NCBI RefSeq assembly: GCF_013334205.1
Contig: NZ_CP054424.1
Span: 3,678,001 to 3,742,000, forward strand
Length of the DNA: 64,000 nucleotides
DNA from: Rhodoferax sp. BAB1
Lineage (GTDB): Bacteria > Pseudomonadota > Gammaproteobacteria > Burkholderiales > Burkholderiaceae_C
Reading direction: 5' to 3'
Below are positions 33,432 through 52,054 of the stretch, piece after piece. The notes under the pieces are model-generated. The model did no database searches. It was not told the DNA's origin and saw only the letters and a program-made list of their open reading frames with translations. Made by a program: the position numbers and the translations under genes. Positions within the stretch are counted from its first letter, which is position 1. Each line of letters opens with the position of its first letter.

Positions 33432-34481
33432 ATGACCCAGCCCCACCAGATCACCCCGCAGGAAGCGCTGCAGCGTGTCATCGAGCACCGCGAGATCTTC
33501 CACGACGAGATGCTGCACATCATGCGTCTCATCATGGGCGGCGAGATGTCGCCCGTGCTGATGGCTGCGCTCATCACCGGCCTGCGCGTGAAGAAGGAGA
33601 CCATCGGCGAGATCACTGCAGCGGCGCAGGTGATGCGCGAGTTCTCGACCAAGGTGAATGTGGCCGACAGGAAGCACTTGGTCGACATCGTCGGCACCGG
33701 CGGCGACGGCGCGCACACCTTCAACATTTCCACCTGTTCCATGTTCGTGGCCGCGGCGGCCGGTGCCAAGGTCAGCAAGCACGGCGGGCGCAGCGTCAGC
33801 AGCAAGAGCGGCAGCGCCGACGTGATGGAGTCGCTGGGCATCAACATCAACCTCAAGCCCGAGGCCATCGCGCAGTGCATCGCCGAAACGGGCGTGGGTT
33901 TCATGTTCGCGCCCAACCACCATCCGGCCATGAAAAACGTGGCGCCGGTGCGGCGTGAACTGGGCATCAAGACCCTGTTCAACATCCTGGGACCGCTGAC
34001 CAACCCGGCCGGCGCGCCCAACATCCTCATGGGAGTGTTCCACGCAGACCTGGTGGGCATCCAGGTGCGTGCCCTGCAGCGCCTGGGTACCGAGCACGCC
34101 GTGGTGGTCTACGGCAAGGATGGGATGGATGAGATCAGCCTGGGCGCGGCGACCCTGGTGGGTGAGCTGAAGAATGGCGAGATCCGGGAGTATGAAATCC
34201 ACCCCGAAGACTTCGGCCTGACCATGGCCAGCACGCGCGCCCTCAAGGTGGACACACCGGAGGCCTCGCGCGCCATGCTCATGGGTGTGCTGGACAACCA
34301 GCCCGGCGCTGCGCGTGACATCGTCATTCTGAACGCCGGGGCGGCGCTGTATGCTGCCAATGTGGCAGACAGCATGGCGGCGGGCATGGCGCGTGCGCGT
34401 GAGGTCATTGCCTCGGGGGCGGCCAAGGCCAAGCTCGAGCAGCTGGTGACCGTGGCGCATCGCCTGGGCCAGGCGGGCTGA
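33432..34481 (+). CDS. trpD: Anthranilate phosphoribosyltransferase
   Basis: 349 residues, family-typical. The PRPP/Mg site is [13 protein letters not shown] at about 93-105, followed by [15 protein letters not shown], and PLTNPAGA later. It joins anthranilate to PRPP in the second step of tryptophan synthesis. It lies 13 bp after trpG in the same transcript. Confidence 0.97.
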   Translation: MTQPHQITPQEALQRVIEHREIFHDEMLHIMRLIMGGEMSPVLMAALITGLRVKKETIGEITAAAQVMREFSTKVNVADRKHLVDIVGTGGDGAHTFNISTCSMFVAAAAGAKVSKHGGRSVSSKSGSADVMESLGININLKPEAIAQCIAETGVGFMFAPNHHPAMKNVAPVRRELGIKTLFNILGPLTNPAGAPNILMGVFHADLVGIQVRALQRLGTEHAVVVYGKDGMDEISLGAATLVGELKNGEIREYEIHPEDFGLTMASTRALKVDTPEASRAMLMGVLDNQPGAARDIVILNAGAALYAANVADSMAAGMARAREVIASGAAKAKLEQLVTVAHRLGQAG

Positions 34482-34486
34482 TCCCC

Positions 34487-34615
34487 GTGTGGCAAGACCC
34501 GGGCACCTGGATCGCCTTGGGCGTCTCAGCCCTTTTCGTGGTGGTCGGCCTGGCCCTCCATCGCATCTTCGTCAAGATTCTGAAAAACGGCTCATCGCCG
34601 CCTGACCATGAGTGA
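34487..34615 (+). CDS. 42-residue single-pass membrane peptide between trpD and trpC
   Basis: A GTG-started frame of 42 codons. It reads Trp at positions 2 and 8, then a hydrophobic helix ([16 protein letters not shown], about 9-24), a basic stretch ([10 protein letters not shown]) and a polar tail. It begins 5 bp after trpD and overlaps the first 8 bp of trpC, so ribosomes finishing it could re-enter at trpC. Inside topology of the C-terminus is predicted by the positive charges. No known family; it could be a real small membrane protein or a coupling ORF. No good Shine-Dalgarno precedes it. Confidence 0.5.
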   Translation: MWQDPGTWIALGVSALFVVVGLALHRIFVKILKNGSSPPDHE

Positions 34616-35408
34616 CATCCTGAACAAGATCGTGGCCGTCAAGCGAGAAGAAGTCGCTGCCGCCCTCAAGAAGACATCGCTGGTCGCCATGCGTGCCGAC
34701 GCGGAGTCGCGTGTGCTCACGCGCGATTTCGTTGCCGCGCTGCGCGCCAAGATCGCCGCCGGACAGGCTGCGGTGATCGCCGAGATCAAGAAGGCCAGCC
34801 CGAGCAAGGGCGTGCTACGCGAGGACTTCATCCCCGCCGACATTGCCCAGAGCTACGCCGAAGGCGACGGCCAGACCAGCGCGGCCTGCCTGTCGGTGTT
34901 GACCGATCGCCAGTTCTTCCAGGGTCAGCCCGACTATCTGAAGCAGGCGCGCGCTTCCTGCCCCTTGCCTGTGCTGCGCAAGGACTTCATGGTTGATCCG
35001 TACCAGATCTACGAATCGCGTGCCATGGGGGCGGACTGCATCCTGCTGATCGCCGCCTGCCTGGACGATGCGCAGATGGCCGACCTGGAGGCCATCGCGC
35101 GCGGACTGGACATGGCCGTCCTGGTCGAGGTGCACGATGGTGCCGAACTGGACCGTGCGTTGAAACTGAAGACGCCGCTGGTCGGCATCAACAACCGGAA
35201 TCTGCGCACCTTCGAGGTCACGCTGGACACCACGCTGGCCCTGCGCGATCGCGTGCCGGCGGATCGCCTGCTGGTCACCGAGTCCGGCATCCTGGACCGC
35301 GCCGACGTGCAGCGCATGCGATCGGCGGGCATCGACGCCTTCCTGGTGGGCGAGGCTTTCATGCGCGCACCCGATCCGGGCCTGGCCCTGGCTGAGTTGT
35401 TTGCCTGA
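34608..35408 (+). CDS. trpC: Indole-3-glycerol-phosphate synthase
   Basis: 266 residues, a TIM barrel with the catalytic lysines and phosphate site in [40 protein letters not shown] and [14 protein letters not shown], then TESGI. It closes the ring to indole-glycerol phosphate. It is monofunctional (no TrpF fused), as in most betaproteobacteria. The trpF and trpBA genes are not in the window. Confidence 0.97.
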   Translation: MSDILNKIVAVKREEVAAALKKTSLVAMRADAESRVLTRDFVAALRAKIAAGQAAVIAEIKKASPSKGVLREDFIPADIAQSYAEGDGQTSAACLSVLTDRQFFQGQPDYLKQARASCPLPVLRKDFMVDPYQIYESRAMGADCILLIAACLDDAQMADLEAIARGLDMAVLVEVHDGAELDRALKLKTPLVGINNRNLRTFEVTLDTTLALRDRVPADRLLVTESGILDRADVQRMRSAGIDAFLVGEAFMRAPDPGLALAELFA

Positions 35409-35409
35409 C

Positions 35410-36164
35410 GTGGCCCAGCCGGATCTGTTCCGGGCCGAGCCCGCCGTGTCGGAGCGCCTGACGGCCTGGCAGCCGACCCAGTGGCCGGTGGCGCCCGACT
35501 GGCAGCCGCTGCTGGCTCAATTCCTGGTCAGCGAAACAGGTCGCCACCTGGCCTCCTTTGTCGAAGGCCGCCTGTCGGCCGGGGCTGTCGTCTATCCGCC
35601 CCGGCCGCTGCGCGCCCTGGAGCTGACGTCTTTGTCCGAGGTGCGTGTCGTGATCCTGGGGCAGGATCCCTATCACGGGCCGGGCCAGGCTGAGGGTCTG
35701 GCTTTTTCCGTGGCGCCGGGGGTGCGCCTGCCCCCTTCCCTGCGCAACATCTACCAGGAACTGGCGCGTGACCCGGCCCTGGCGCCCTGGACGCAGCCCA
35801 CCGATGGTTCCCTGCTGCGCTGGGCGCAACAGGGTGTGCTGCTGCTCAACACTTGTCTGACCGTGGAAGATGGCCAGCCGGCCAGCCATGCCGGGCAAGG
35901 TTGGGGAGTGCTTACTGAGCGGATAATCCATGCGGTAGTGGAGCGAGCGCAGCCCGTGGTTTTCCTGCTCTGGGGGGGCATGCCCAGCGCGCCGCAGCGG
36001 CGGCCGGCCTGGGGGCTGGGCTGGGGCGCCATCTGGTGCTGAGCGCCAACCATCCTTCGCCCCTGTCGGCCCGGCGCGGTCCGCACCCCTTTCTGGGCTG
36101 CGGCCATTTCGGCCAGGCCTGCGCGTTTTTGCGGGACCGGGGGCTGGGCGAGGTCCGGTGGTGA
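35410..36164 (+). pseudogene. ung: Uracil-DNA glycosylase, frameshifted at a G run
   Basis: From the GTG at 35410 the frame encodes a normal Ung, with catalytic Asp86 in GQDPYHG and LLLNTCLTVEDGQPASHAG. At the G7 tract 35972-35978 it shifts into nonsense and stops at 36042. The other frame continues correctly with [13 protein letters not shown] (the essential HPSPLS loop) and HPFLGCGHF, to a stop at 36162-36164. One extra G would restore LLWGGHAQR and an intact protein of about 251 residues. So it is either a recent or phase-variable mutation or a homopolymer base-calling error. It is coupled to trpC (stop and start 1 bp apart). Confidence 0.9.
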
Positions 36165-36206
36165 ATCCGGTGCTTTGGCGGCCTCGCTGGCGTCAAAATT
36201 TCATGG

Positions 36207-36212
36207 CATAAT
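36207..36212 (+). promoter_or_regulatory. Candidate -10 box for the tRNA-tuf transcript
   Basis: CATAAT, five of six matches to the -10 consensus, lies 14 bp before tRNA-Tyr. It would start the transcript at about 36219, leaving a short 5' leader for RNase P to remove. The -35 is poor. Confidence 0.45.
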
Positions 36213-36226
36213 CCGTGGTTCACCTA

Positions 36227-36312
36227 GGAGAGGTGGCCGAGTGGTTAATGGCAGCAGACTGTAAATCTGCCCTCTTACGAGTACGCTGGTTCGAATCCAG
36301 CCCTCTCCACCA
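36227..36312 (+). tRNA. tRNA-Tyr(GTA)
   Basis: 86 bases including encoded CCA. The acceptor stem pairs GGAGAGG with CCTCTCC, the anticodon is GTA, the long variable arm is typical of class II tRNA-Tyr, and the T loop is GTTCGAATC. First of the Tyr-Gly-Thr cluster before tuf. A short CGCCCC-GTT-GGGGCG hairpin (36336-36350) lies between it and tRNA-Gly and may be a processing signal. Confidence 0.97.
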
Positions 36313-36390
36313 GTGATGAGTTGATTGTCAGGGCGCGCCCCGTTGGGGCGGGTGAACTGTCTGCTGTGAACGCTTGCAAGGCAGGTTTGC

Positions 36391-36464
36391 GCGGGGTTCG
36401 TATAGTGGTAATACCTTAGCCTTCCAAGCTAAAGCGAGGAGTTCGATTCTCCTACCCCGCTCCA
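36391..36464 (+). tRNA. tRNA-Gly(TCC)
   Basis: 74 bases with encoded CCA. The acceptor stem is GCGGGGT/ACCCCGC, the anticodon TCC, and the T loop GTTCGATTC. Second member of the tRNA cluster. Confidence 0.97.
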
Positions 36465-36495
36465 CAATTGACTTGTTGTGATGGTGAAAGAATTT

Positions 36496-36570
<75 letters not shown>

Positions 36571-36651
36571 GTTTCAGGTGCGCGGCTTGTGCCGACGTGT
36601 CTTGGTGTTTGATTCGTATTGCTTTTCGCATCCTTTCTGGAGATTTGAAAA

Positions 36652-37842
<1,191 letters not shown>

Positions 37843-37850
37843 TTGTTCGT

Positions 37851-37926
37851 AGGGGTATAGCTCAATTGGCAGAGCGTCGGTCTCCAAAACCGAAGGTTGT
37901 AGGTTCGATTCCTACTGCCCCTGCCA
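37851..37926 (+). tRNA. tRNA-Trp(CCA)
   Basis: 76 bases with encoded CCA. The acceptor stem is AGGGGTA/TGCCCCT, the anticodon loop CTCCAAA gives CCA, and the T loop GTTCGATTC. It sits 8 bp after tuf, as in E. coli, and is read from the tuf transcript. Confidence 0.97.
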
Positions 37927-37955
37927 CCTGACCCGCTGATCCGGGTTGGTGCACC

Positions 37956-37982
37956 AAAAAGCCCGCCATCGCCATGGCGGGC
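37956..37982 (-). terminator. Intrinsic terminator oriented for the minus strand
   Basis: GCCCGCCA (37961-37968), loop, TGGCGGGC (37975-37982): an 8-bp perfect stem. The run of five A (37956-37960) is a T tract only when read on the minus strand; the plus-strand side has just TT. It would stop antisense transcription coming from secE-rpoBC and may slow plus-strand transcription between tRNA-Trp and secE. Confidence 0.6.
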
Positions 37983-38039
37983 TTCAGCGTCTAAAGAGGC
38001 GCGACGGTTTTGATACAGGCGCTAAGTGGAATTTTGAAA

Positions 38040-38423
38040 ATGGCAACGTCACAAGTGGAAACGGTCGGTAGCGGAGCGGACAAGCTCAAGCTGGTTGCGG
38101 CAGTGCTGCTGTTGCTGGCTGGCTTGGTGGCTTTCTACTGGCTGGGCAAGCAGGGTGCCCTGGTGCAATGGGGCGCGCTACTGGCTGGCCTGGTGGCGGC
38201 TGTCGTCGTGTTTTTCTCTGCCCAGAGCGGGCGCGACCTGTGGGCCTTTGGCCGCGATGCCTGGCGTGAGGTCAGCAAGGTGGTCTGGCCGGCGCGCAAG
38301 GAAGCCATCCAGATGACGGCCTATGTCTTCGCTTTTGTGGTGGTGATGGCCTTGTTCCTGTGGCTGACCGACAAGTCGCTCGAGTGGGTGATCTTTGACC
38401 TGATTCTGGGCTGGAGGAAGTGA
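38040..38423 (+). CDS. secE: Preprotein translocase subunit SecE
   Basis: 127 residues, the same length as E. coli SecE, with three membrane helices at about 16-35, 42-60 and 95-113. The conserved amphipathic motif [20 protein letters not shown] precedes the last one. It clamps SecY in the translocon. The ATG at 38040 is preferred to 38010. Its stop overlaps the nusG ATG. Confidence 0.95.
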   Translation: MATSQVETVGSGADKLKLVAAVLLLLAGLVAFYWLGKQGALVQWGALLAGLVAAVVVFFSAQSGRDLWAFGRDAWREVSKVVWPARKEAIQMTAYVFAFVVVMALFLWLTDKSLEWVIFDLILGWRK

Positions 38424-39010
38424 TGACTGACGTGCTGGATACTTCTTCGACCGAGCCGGTGGCCAAGCCGGCCAATCCGGACCTGCGCTGGTACGTTGTG
38501 CACGCCTACTCCGGCATGGAGAAGGCGGTCGAGCGCAACATCATCGAGCGCATCACCCGTTCGGGCATGCAGGACAAGTTCGGCCGCATCATGGTGCCGA
38601 TGGAAGAGGTGGTCGAGGTCAAGAACGGCCAGAAGCGCACCACCGAGCGCAAGTTCTTCCCCGGCTATGTGCTGGTGGAAATGGTCATGGATGACGACAC
38701 CTGGCACCTGGTGAAACACACCAACAAGGTGACGGGTTTCGTGGGCGGCGCCAAGAACCGACCGGCCCCGATTTCCGAAGAGGAGGTCATGAAGATCGTC
38801 AACCAGATGCAGGAAGGCTCCGACAAGCCGCGTCACAAGGTTGAGTTCGAGGTGGGCGAGTACGTGCGCGTCAAGGAAGGACCCTTCACCGACTTCAACG
38901 GCACGGTCGAGGAAGTCAACTACGAAAAGAACAAGGTGCGCGTGGCGGTCACGATCTTCGGCCGTTCGACACCGGTGGAACTCGAGTTCTCGCAGGTCGA
39001 GAAGACCTGA
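38423..39010 (+). CDS. nusG: Transcription termination/antitermination protein NusG
   Basis: 195 residues. The NGN domain has [29 protein letters not shown] and TGFVGG. The KOW domain follows at about 145-190 ([23 protein letters not shown]). It binds RNA polymerase and Rho or S10. The ATG at 38423 overlaps the secE stop; a GTG one codon earlier is less likely. Confidence 0.97.
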   Translation: MTDVLDTSSTEPVAKPANPDLRWYVVHAYSGMEKAVERNIIERITRSGMQDKFGRIMVPMEEVVEVKNGQKRTTERKFFPGYVLVEMVMDDDTWHLVKHTNKVTGFVGGAKNRPAPISEEEVMKIVNQMQEGSDKPRHKVEFEVGEYVRVKEGPFTDFNGTVEEVNYEKNKVRVAVTIFGRSTPVELEFSQVEKT

Positions 39011-39134
39011 GGCCCTGCGCCAGACAGTTTTGGATTTCGCGCTTTACGACTCGGCGCGGATGTTTGAAGTGAGTCGTTAACCCCGGGGAGCCGAGGCAGA
39101 TTGCCCAGGCGCTATCACCCGTAAGGAGAAAAGC

Positions 39135-39566
39135 ATGGCGAAAAAAATCGTCGGTTTTATCAAGCTGCAAGTGCCGGCTGGTAAGGCCAATCCCTCGCCG
39201 CCGATTGGTCCCGCTCTGGGCCAGCGCGGTCTGAACATCATGGAGTTCTGCAAGGCGTTCAACGCCCAGACCCAGGGCGTCGAGCCCGGTCTGCCGCTGC
39301 CGGTGGTGATCACCGCTTTCGCGGACAAGAGCTTCACCTTCATCATCAAGACGCCGCCGGCGACCGTGATGATCAAGAAGGCCATCAAGCTCGACAAGGG
39401 CTCGGCCAACCCGCTGAAGGACAAGGTCGGCAAGATCACCCGGGCCCAGCTCGAGGAAATCGCCAAGACCAAGATGAAGGACATGACGGCTGCCGATCTG
39501 GACGCCGCGGTTCGCACCATCGCTGGTTCTGCCCGTTCCATGGGCGTGAATGTGGAGGGCGTGTAA
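39135..39566 (+). CDS. rplK: 50S ribosomal protein L11
   Basis: 143 residues with the L11 N-terminal [27 protein letters not shown] motif and the RNA-binding C-terminal domain ending in AGSARSMG. It binds the GTPase centre of 23S rRNA. Shine-Dalgarno AAGGAGA precedes it. The 124-bp leader has a 7-bp stem (39046-39052 with 39071-39077), possibly part of the L1-regulated leader known for this operon. Confidence 0.97.
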   Translation: MAKKIVGFIKLQVPAGKANPSPPIGPALGQRGLNIMEFCKAFNAQTQGVEPGLPLPVVITAFADKSFTFIIKTPPATVMIKKAIKLDKGSANPLKDKVGKITRAQLEEIAKTKMKDMTAADLDAAVRTIAGSARSMGVNVEGV

Positions 39567-40256
39567 ATGACCACCAAGAAACAGAAGGCCCTGCAAGGCA
39601 AGGTCGACAGCAACAAGCTGTACCCGCTGGCCGATGCGCTGAAGATCGTGCAAGAGTGCGCCACCGCCAAGTTCGATGAGTCCATCGACGTGGCCGTGCA
39701 GCTCGGCATCGATGCCAAGAAGTCGGACCAGGTGGTGCGTGGCGCCGTCGTGCTGCCCAACGGCACCGGCAAGACCAAGCGCGTGGCCGTGTTTGCCCAG
39801 GGCGCCAAGGCTGAAGAAGCCAAGGCCGCCGGTGCCGACGTGGTCGGCATGGACGATCTGGCTGCCCGCGTGAAGGCTGGCGACATGCCCTTCGACGTGG
39901 TGATCGCCGCTCCCGATGCCATGCGCGTCGTCGGTACCCTGGGTCAGATCCTGGGTCCGCGTGGCCTGATGCCCAACCCCAAGGTGGGTACCGTCACCCC
40001 CGACGTCGCCACGGCCGTGAAGAACGCCAAGGCTGGTCAGGTGCAGTTCCGCGTGGACAAGGCCGGTATCGTGCACAGCACGATCGGCCGCCGCTCGTTT
40101 GATGCTGCCAAGCTCCAGGGCAACCTGGCCGCGCTGATCGAGGCCCTGAACAAGGCCAAGCCGGCGTCGAGCAAGGGTGTGTTTTTGCGCAAGGTTGCTG
40201 TTTCGTCCACGATGGGCGTGGGTGTCCGTGTCGACACCCAGACCATCTCGGCGTAA
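39567..40256 (+). CDS. rplA: 50S ribosomal protein L1
   Basis: 229 residues with the L1 motifs [35 protein letters not shown] and [15 protein letters not shown]. It binds the L1 stalk of 23S rRNA and is the classical autogenous repressor of rplK-rplA. It directly abuts rplK. Confidence 0.97.
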   Translation: MTTKKQKALQGKVDSNKLYPLADALKIVQECATAKFDESIDVAVQLGIDAKKSDQVVRGAVVLPNGTGKTKRVAVFAQGAKAEEAKAAGADVVGMDDLAARVKAGDMPFDVVIAAPDAMRVVGTLGQILGPRGLMPNPKVGTVTPDVATAVKNAKAGQVQFRVDKAGIVHSTIGRRSFDAAKLQGNLAALIEALNKAKPASSKGVFLRKVAVSSTMGVGVRVDTQTISA

Positions 40257-40490
40257 TCGCAAGAATTTGGGCGGTTCGAAAGAATCGCCTGATGTGGTGG
40301 GTCGGCCGGTTGCAAGACGGGTCGGGCCATCCAAGACCGCTGGTGTGCAGTCTGACTGTGCTTAATCAGTGAAAGCCAGCGTAGATGGCGATCCCGCTGC
40401 AGATGGATTGAGTTCCTGAACAGTTGGTCGCTGCAATGAGGCGTGTTCTGAGGCGTTTAGCCGAGGGGCACATTTTGAAGGAGTTAGACC
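40257..40490 (+). promoter_or_regulatory. rplJL leader, likely L10 autoregulatory RNA
   Basis: A 234-base untranslated stretch with no ORF, in the position of the L10 leader that binds the L10-L12 complex to repress rplJL translation. It can form GCTGG (40339-40343) with CCAGC (40376-40380) around an inner ACTG/CAGT stem. A long unpaired-looking region follows, ending in the rplJ Shine-Dalgarno. The function is assigned from position and known biology. Confidence 0.6.
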
Positions 40491-40991
40491 TTGAGTCTGA
40501 ATCGCAGTGAGAAAGAAGCGGTCATCAGTGATGTGACCAGCCTCGCCGCTAAAGCTCAAACGCTCGTGATGGCGGAGTACCGCGGCATCACGGTCGCTGA
40601 CATGACCAAACTGCGTTCCAATGCCCGCAGCCAGGGTGTGAGCCTGAGCGTGTTGAAAAACACGCTGGCCCGCCGTGCTGTGGCAGGTAGCGCGTTTGAA
40701 GTGGCAGCCGACCAGATGACCGGTCCGCTGATCTATGGCTTCTCCGTCGATGCCGTGGCCGCCGCTCGCGTGGTGGCCGATTTCGCGAAAACCAACGACA
40801 AGCTGGTGATTCGCGGCGGCGCATACGGCGGCAAGGCCCTGGACGTCAAGGGCGTGAAGCAGCTGGCAAGCATCCCCTCCAAGGAAGTGCTGCTGGCTCA
40901 GCTGTGTGGCTTGCTGATGTCGCCGATGTCCCGCACCGCCGTGGTGCTGGGTGCCCTGGCGGCGAAAAAAGGCGAAGTTGCTGCTGCTTGA
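40491..40991 (+). CDS. rplJ: 50S ribosomal protein L10
   Basis: 166 residues with the L10 motifs [26 protein letters not shown] and [13 protein letters not shown]. It anchors L7/L12 dimers on the stalk. The start is the TTG at 40491: it lies 7 bp after a strong GAAGGAG (40477-40483) and gives the standard N-terminus ([10 protein letters not shown]), and no ATG fits. The weak start may help translational control of the operon. Confidence 0.96.
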   Translation: MSLNRSEKEAVISDVTSLAAKAQTLVMAEYRGITVADMTKLRSNARSQGVSLSVLKNTLARRAVAGSAFEVAADQMTGPLIYGFSVDAVAAARVVADFAKTNDKLVIRGGAYGGKALDVKGVKQLASIPSKEVLLAQLCGLLMSPMSRTAVVLGALAAKKGEVAAA

Positions 40992-41031
40992 AGCGCGGCA
41001 ATCCTGTTAACCAATTGTTAGGAAATTAAAA

Positions 41032-41406
41032 ATGGCATTCGATAAAGACGCATTTCTGACCGCGCTGGACAGCATGACGGTCATGGACCTCAACGACCTG
41101 GTGAAAGCCATCGAAGAGAAATTTGGCGTGAGCGCTGCCGCCATGGCCGCCCCCGCTGCTGCTGGCGGTGGTGCCGCTGCTGCCGTGGAAGAGAAGACCG
41201 AGTTCAACGTGATGCTGCTGGAAGCTGGTGCCAACAAGGTGTCGGTCATCAAGGCCGTGCGCGAAATCACCGGTCTGGGCCTCAAGGAAGCCAAGGACCT
41301 GGTGGACGGCGCTCCCAAGGCTGTCAAGGAAGCCATGCCCAAGGCCGACGCCGAAGCTGCCGTCAAGAAGCTGGTGGAAGCCGGCGCCAAGGCCGAACTG
41401 AAGTAA
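41032..41406 (+). CDS. rplL: 50S ribosomal protein L7/L12
   Basis: 124 residues: N-terminal dimerisation helix ([20 protein letters not shown]), an Ala/Gly-rich hinge at about 38-55, and the factor-binding C-terminal domain ([26 protein letters not shown]). It recruits translational GTPases. Confidence 0.97.
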   Translation: MAFDKDAFLTALDSMTVMDLNDLVKAIEEKFGVSAAAMAAPAAAGGGAAAAVEEKTEFNVMLLEAGANKVSVIKAVREITGLGLKEAKDLVDGAPKAVKEAMPKADAEAAVKKLVEAGAKAELK

Positions 41407-41705
41407 TTCAGCCCCGCTCGAAGGCTGGAGTGTCTGAAAAGGCCTCCAGCCTTTGGCGCTTACAGAGCGCACCCAAAAGCCGGCTCGTTGCCGGCTTTCC
41501 CGGGGACCTTCAGGTCAACGGAAAAGCCAAAACGAGACGTTTTTTGAGTGACTTCTGACCCGACTGCAGAAGACGCCTTGGTTCGGGCCGCGTGCAATGC
41601 GCGGCCGTCCGCCATTGGTTGGTAGCGGCCAACCACCAAGCCTGCTGGGTGTGATGCCCGGCGCGCCAGTCGCCAAAGACCTCTCAAGCCCGTGGAGCAG
41701 ATCTA
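41407..41705 (+). promoter_or_regulatory. rplL-rpoB intercistronic attenuator/processing region
   Basis: 299 bp without a gene but with three strong hairpins: AAGGCTGGAG (41421-41430) with its perfect complement (41444-41453); AAAGCCGGC (41476-41484) with GCCGGCTTT (41490-41498); and TGGTTGG (41616-41622) with CCAACCA (41629-41635). In E. coli the same gap holds a partial terminator and an RNase III site that lower rpoBC expression relative to rplJL. A similar role here is inferred; T tracts are short. Confidence 0.65.
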
Positions 41706-45818
<4,113 letters not shown>

Positions 45819-45838
45819 TTCGCAAAGGATAGAGTCAT

Positions 45839-50038
<4,200 letters not shown>

Positions 50039-50057
50039 GACCGGTTGCGCTCGCGCA

Positions 50058-50094
50058 AAATGCCCCAGGTGCTCCGCACTTGGGGCATTTTTTT
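50058..50094 (+). terminator. Intrinsic terminator of rpoBC
   Basis: A 15-bp stem (50058-50072 with 50076-50090) containing one G-U pair and a 3-base loop, followed by seven T (50088-50094). The arms start AAATGCCCC and end GGGGCATTT. A textbook strong terminator 20 bp after the rpoC stop. Confidence 0.95.
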
Positions 50095-50136
50095 GCCTGG
50101 GGCCGGATGGACGATGAACATGTCGAGGAACGATGC

Positions 50137-51462
50137 ATGAGTGAGACCGGGCAAGCCCCCGCCTTATGGCGCCAGTTGCAGGCCGGTGCAGTCGCCCTGG
50201 CGGCCATCCGCGCCGGCAGCTCCGGGACGCTGGCCATCGAGGCCGTGCCCGCCCTGCTGCGCCCCGGCGTGCAGGCGCTGGTCTACGCCGCGCTGCGCCA
50301 GCTCGGCCGCGCCGAAGCCCTGCGCAAGTTGCTGGCCCCGCGCAAGCCGCCGCCGGCGGCCGATGCCCTGCTGTGCCTGGCCCTGGCCCTGGCCTGGCGC
50401 GACGAGGGGGCGCCCTACGAGGTCCATACCCTGGTCAACCAGGCCGTGGAAGCGGCCAAACGGACCGAGGCCACCCACGCCCAGGCCAACTTCATCAACG
50501 CCTGCCTGCGCCGTTTCCTGCGCGAACGCGAGGCCCTGGTGGCACAGACCGAACAGGATCCGGTCGCGCGCTGGAACCACCCGGCCTGGTGGATCACCCG
50601 CCTGCAGCGGGAGGTGCCGGAGCACTGGCAGGACATCCTGCAGGCCAACAACCGGCAGGCGCCCATGACGCTGCGCGTGAACAGCCGCCAGACGACGGTG
50701 GCGGACTATCTGGAGGTCTTGCGCACGGCCGGCATCCCGGCCGTGCGCAATGGCTCTTACGGCGTGACTCTGGGGGAGCCGCTGCCGGTGCAGCAGATCC
50801 CGGGTTTCATCCAGGGACAGGTCTCGGTGCAGGACGCGGCGGCCCAGCTGGCGGCCCCCCTGCTGTTGCAGGGCCTGGAGGGCCGGCCCGGCTTGCGCGT
50901 GCTCGATGCCTGCGCCGCCCCCGGCGGCAAGACGGCCCATCTGCTGGAACTGGGCGCGGGGGAGGTCACGGCCCTGGACATCGACCCGCAACGCTGCGGG
51001 CGCATCCGCGAGAACCTGCAACGCCTGGGCCTGCAGGCTGAGGTGCTGGCGGCGGACGCGGGCACGCCGCAGCGCTGGTGGGACGGGCAGCCGTTTGATG
51101 CCATCTTGCTCGACGCCCCCTGCACCGCCTCAGGCATCGTGCGCCGCCATCCGGACGTGCGCTGGCTGCGCCGCGAGAGCGACATCACCCAACTGGCGAT
51201 CCAGCAGGCCCGTCTGCTGGCCACGCTCTGGCCCCTGCTCAAACCAGGGGGACGATTGGTGTACTGCACCTGCTCGGTGTTCCGGGCCGAGGGGGAAGAG
51301 CAGGTGCAGGCGTTTCTTGCACACAACAGAGCGGCACGTTTGCTGCCTTCGCCCGGCCATTTATGGCCCTCCATGTCGCGGGGAAGCGCCGCGGTCACGG
51401 ACAATCAGAGCAGTGATCAAGACGGTTTTTATTACGCACTGCTGGAGAAGGGCGAGGGCTGA
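50137..51462 (+). CDS. rsmB: 16S rRNA (cytosine-967-C5) methyltransferase
   Basis: 441 residues. The N-terminal NusB-like RNA-binding domain is at about 10-150. The methyltransferase part has the SAM loop LDACAAPGGKTAHLLELG, the catalytic DAPCTASGIVRRHPDVRW (motif IV Cys) and YCTCSVF (motif VI Cys). ATG at 50137 after GAGGA. It overlaps the next gene by 50 bp. Confidence 0.95.
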   Translation: MSETGQAPALWRQLQAGAVALAAIRAGSSGTLAIEAVPALLRPGVQALVYAALRQLGRAEALRKLLAPRKPPPAADALLCLALALAWRDEGAPYEVHTLVNQAVEAAKRTEATHAQANFINACLRRFLREREALVAQTEQDPVARWNHPAWWITRLQREVPEHWQDILQANNRQAPMTLRVNSRQTTVADYLEVLRTAGIPAVRNGSYGVTLGEPLPVQQIPGFIQGQVSVQDAAAQLAAPLLLQGLEGRPGLRVLDACAAPGGKTAHLLELGAGEVTALDIDPQRCGRIRENLQRLGLQAEVLAADAGTPQRWWDGQPFDAILLDAPCTASGIVRRHPDVRWLRRESDITQLAIQQARLLATLWPLLKPGGRLVYCTCSVFRAEGEEQVQAFLAHNRAARLLPSPGHLWPSMSRGSAAVTDNQSSDQDGFYYALLEKGEG

Positions 51463-52054
51463 GCTGTCCGCGCTGCTTGTCTGCGCCCTGTTCGGGCTGC
51501 TGCAGCCGCTGCCCCTGCATGCGCAGCCGGCCCGGGTTGAGATCACCCAGCTGGATCTGGGCCGCAGCGGCGAGGGGGTCGATCTGGCGGCCACCGTCAC
51601 TTTTGATTTGCCCTCGGCTGTGCAGGATGCCCTGTACAAGGGCCTGCCGGTGATCTTCGTGCAGGAGGCCGAGGTCTACCGCGAGCGCTGGTACTGGCTG
51701 GACAAGCGCGTGGGCGGGGCCCAGCGCCACATGCGCCTGGTGTTCCAGCCTCTGATCCGCCGCTGGCGGCTCACCATGGGGGCCGGACTGGCCAGCAGCG
51801 GCGGAGCCGGTGTGGCCCTGGCACAGACCTTCGATACGCTGGACGAGGCCCTGGCCGTGATCCGGCGCGTCTCGGGCTGGCGCATCGCCAGCCTGGCCGA
51901 CCTGGAGGCCGGATCGCAGCACCGCTTCGAGTTCCGCTTCCGTCTCGATGTCACGCAACTGCCCCGTCCCTTGCAGATCGGCGCCCTGGGTGAGAGCGAC
52001 TGGGTGCTGGCCGTCAGCGCCAGCAAGCGCCTGGCGCCGGAGAACCTGAAGTGA
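51413..52054 (+). CDS. DUF4390-type exported protein
   Basis: 213 residues from a GTG inside the end of rsmB. A signal peptide-like helix (LSALLVCALFGLLQPLPLHAQP) is followed by a beta-rich domain (VEITQLDLGRSGEGVDLAATVTFDLP) characteristic of DUF4390, found between rsmB and ntrY in many Burkholderiales. Function unknown. Its stop overlaps the kinase GTG, so rsmB, this gene and the kinase are coupled. Confidence 0.85.
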   Translation: MIKTVFITHCWRRARAELSALLVCALFGLLQPLPLHAQPARVEITQLDLGRSGEGVDLAATVTFDLPSAVQDALYKGLPVIFVQEAEVYRERWYWLDKRVGGAQRHMRLVFQPLIRRWRLTMGAGLASSGGAGVALAQTFDTLDEALAVIRRVSGWRIASLADLEAGSQHRFEFRFRLDVTQLPRPLQIGALGESDWVLAVSASKRLAPENLK

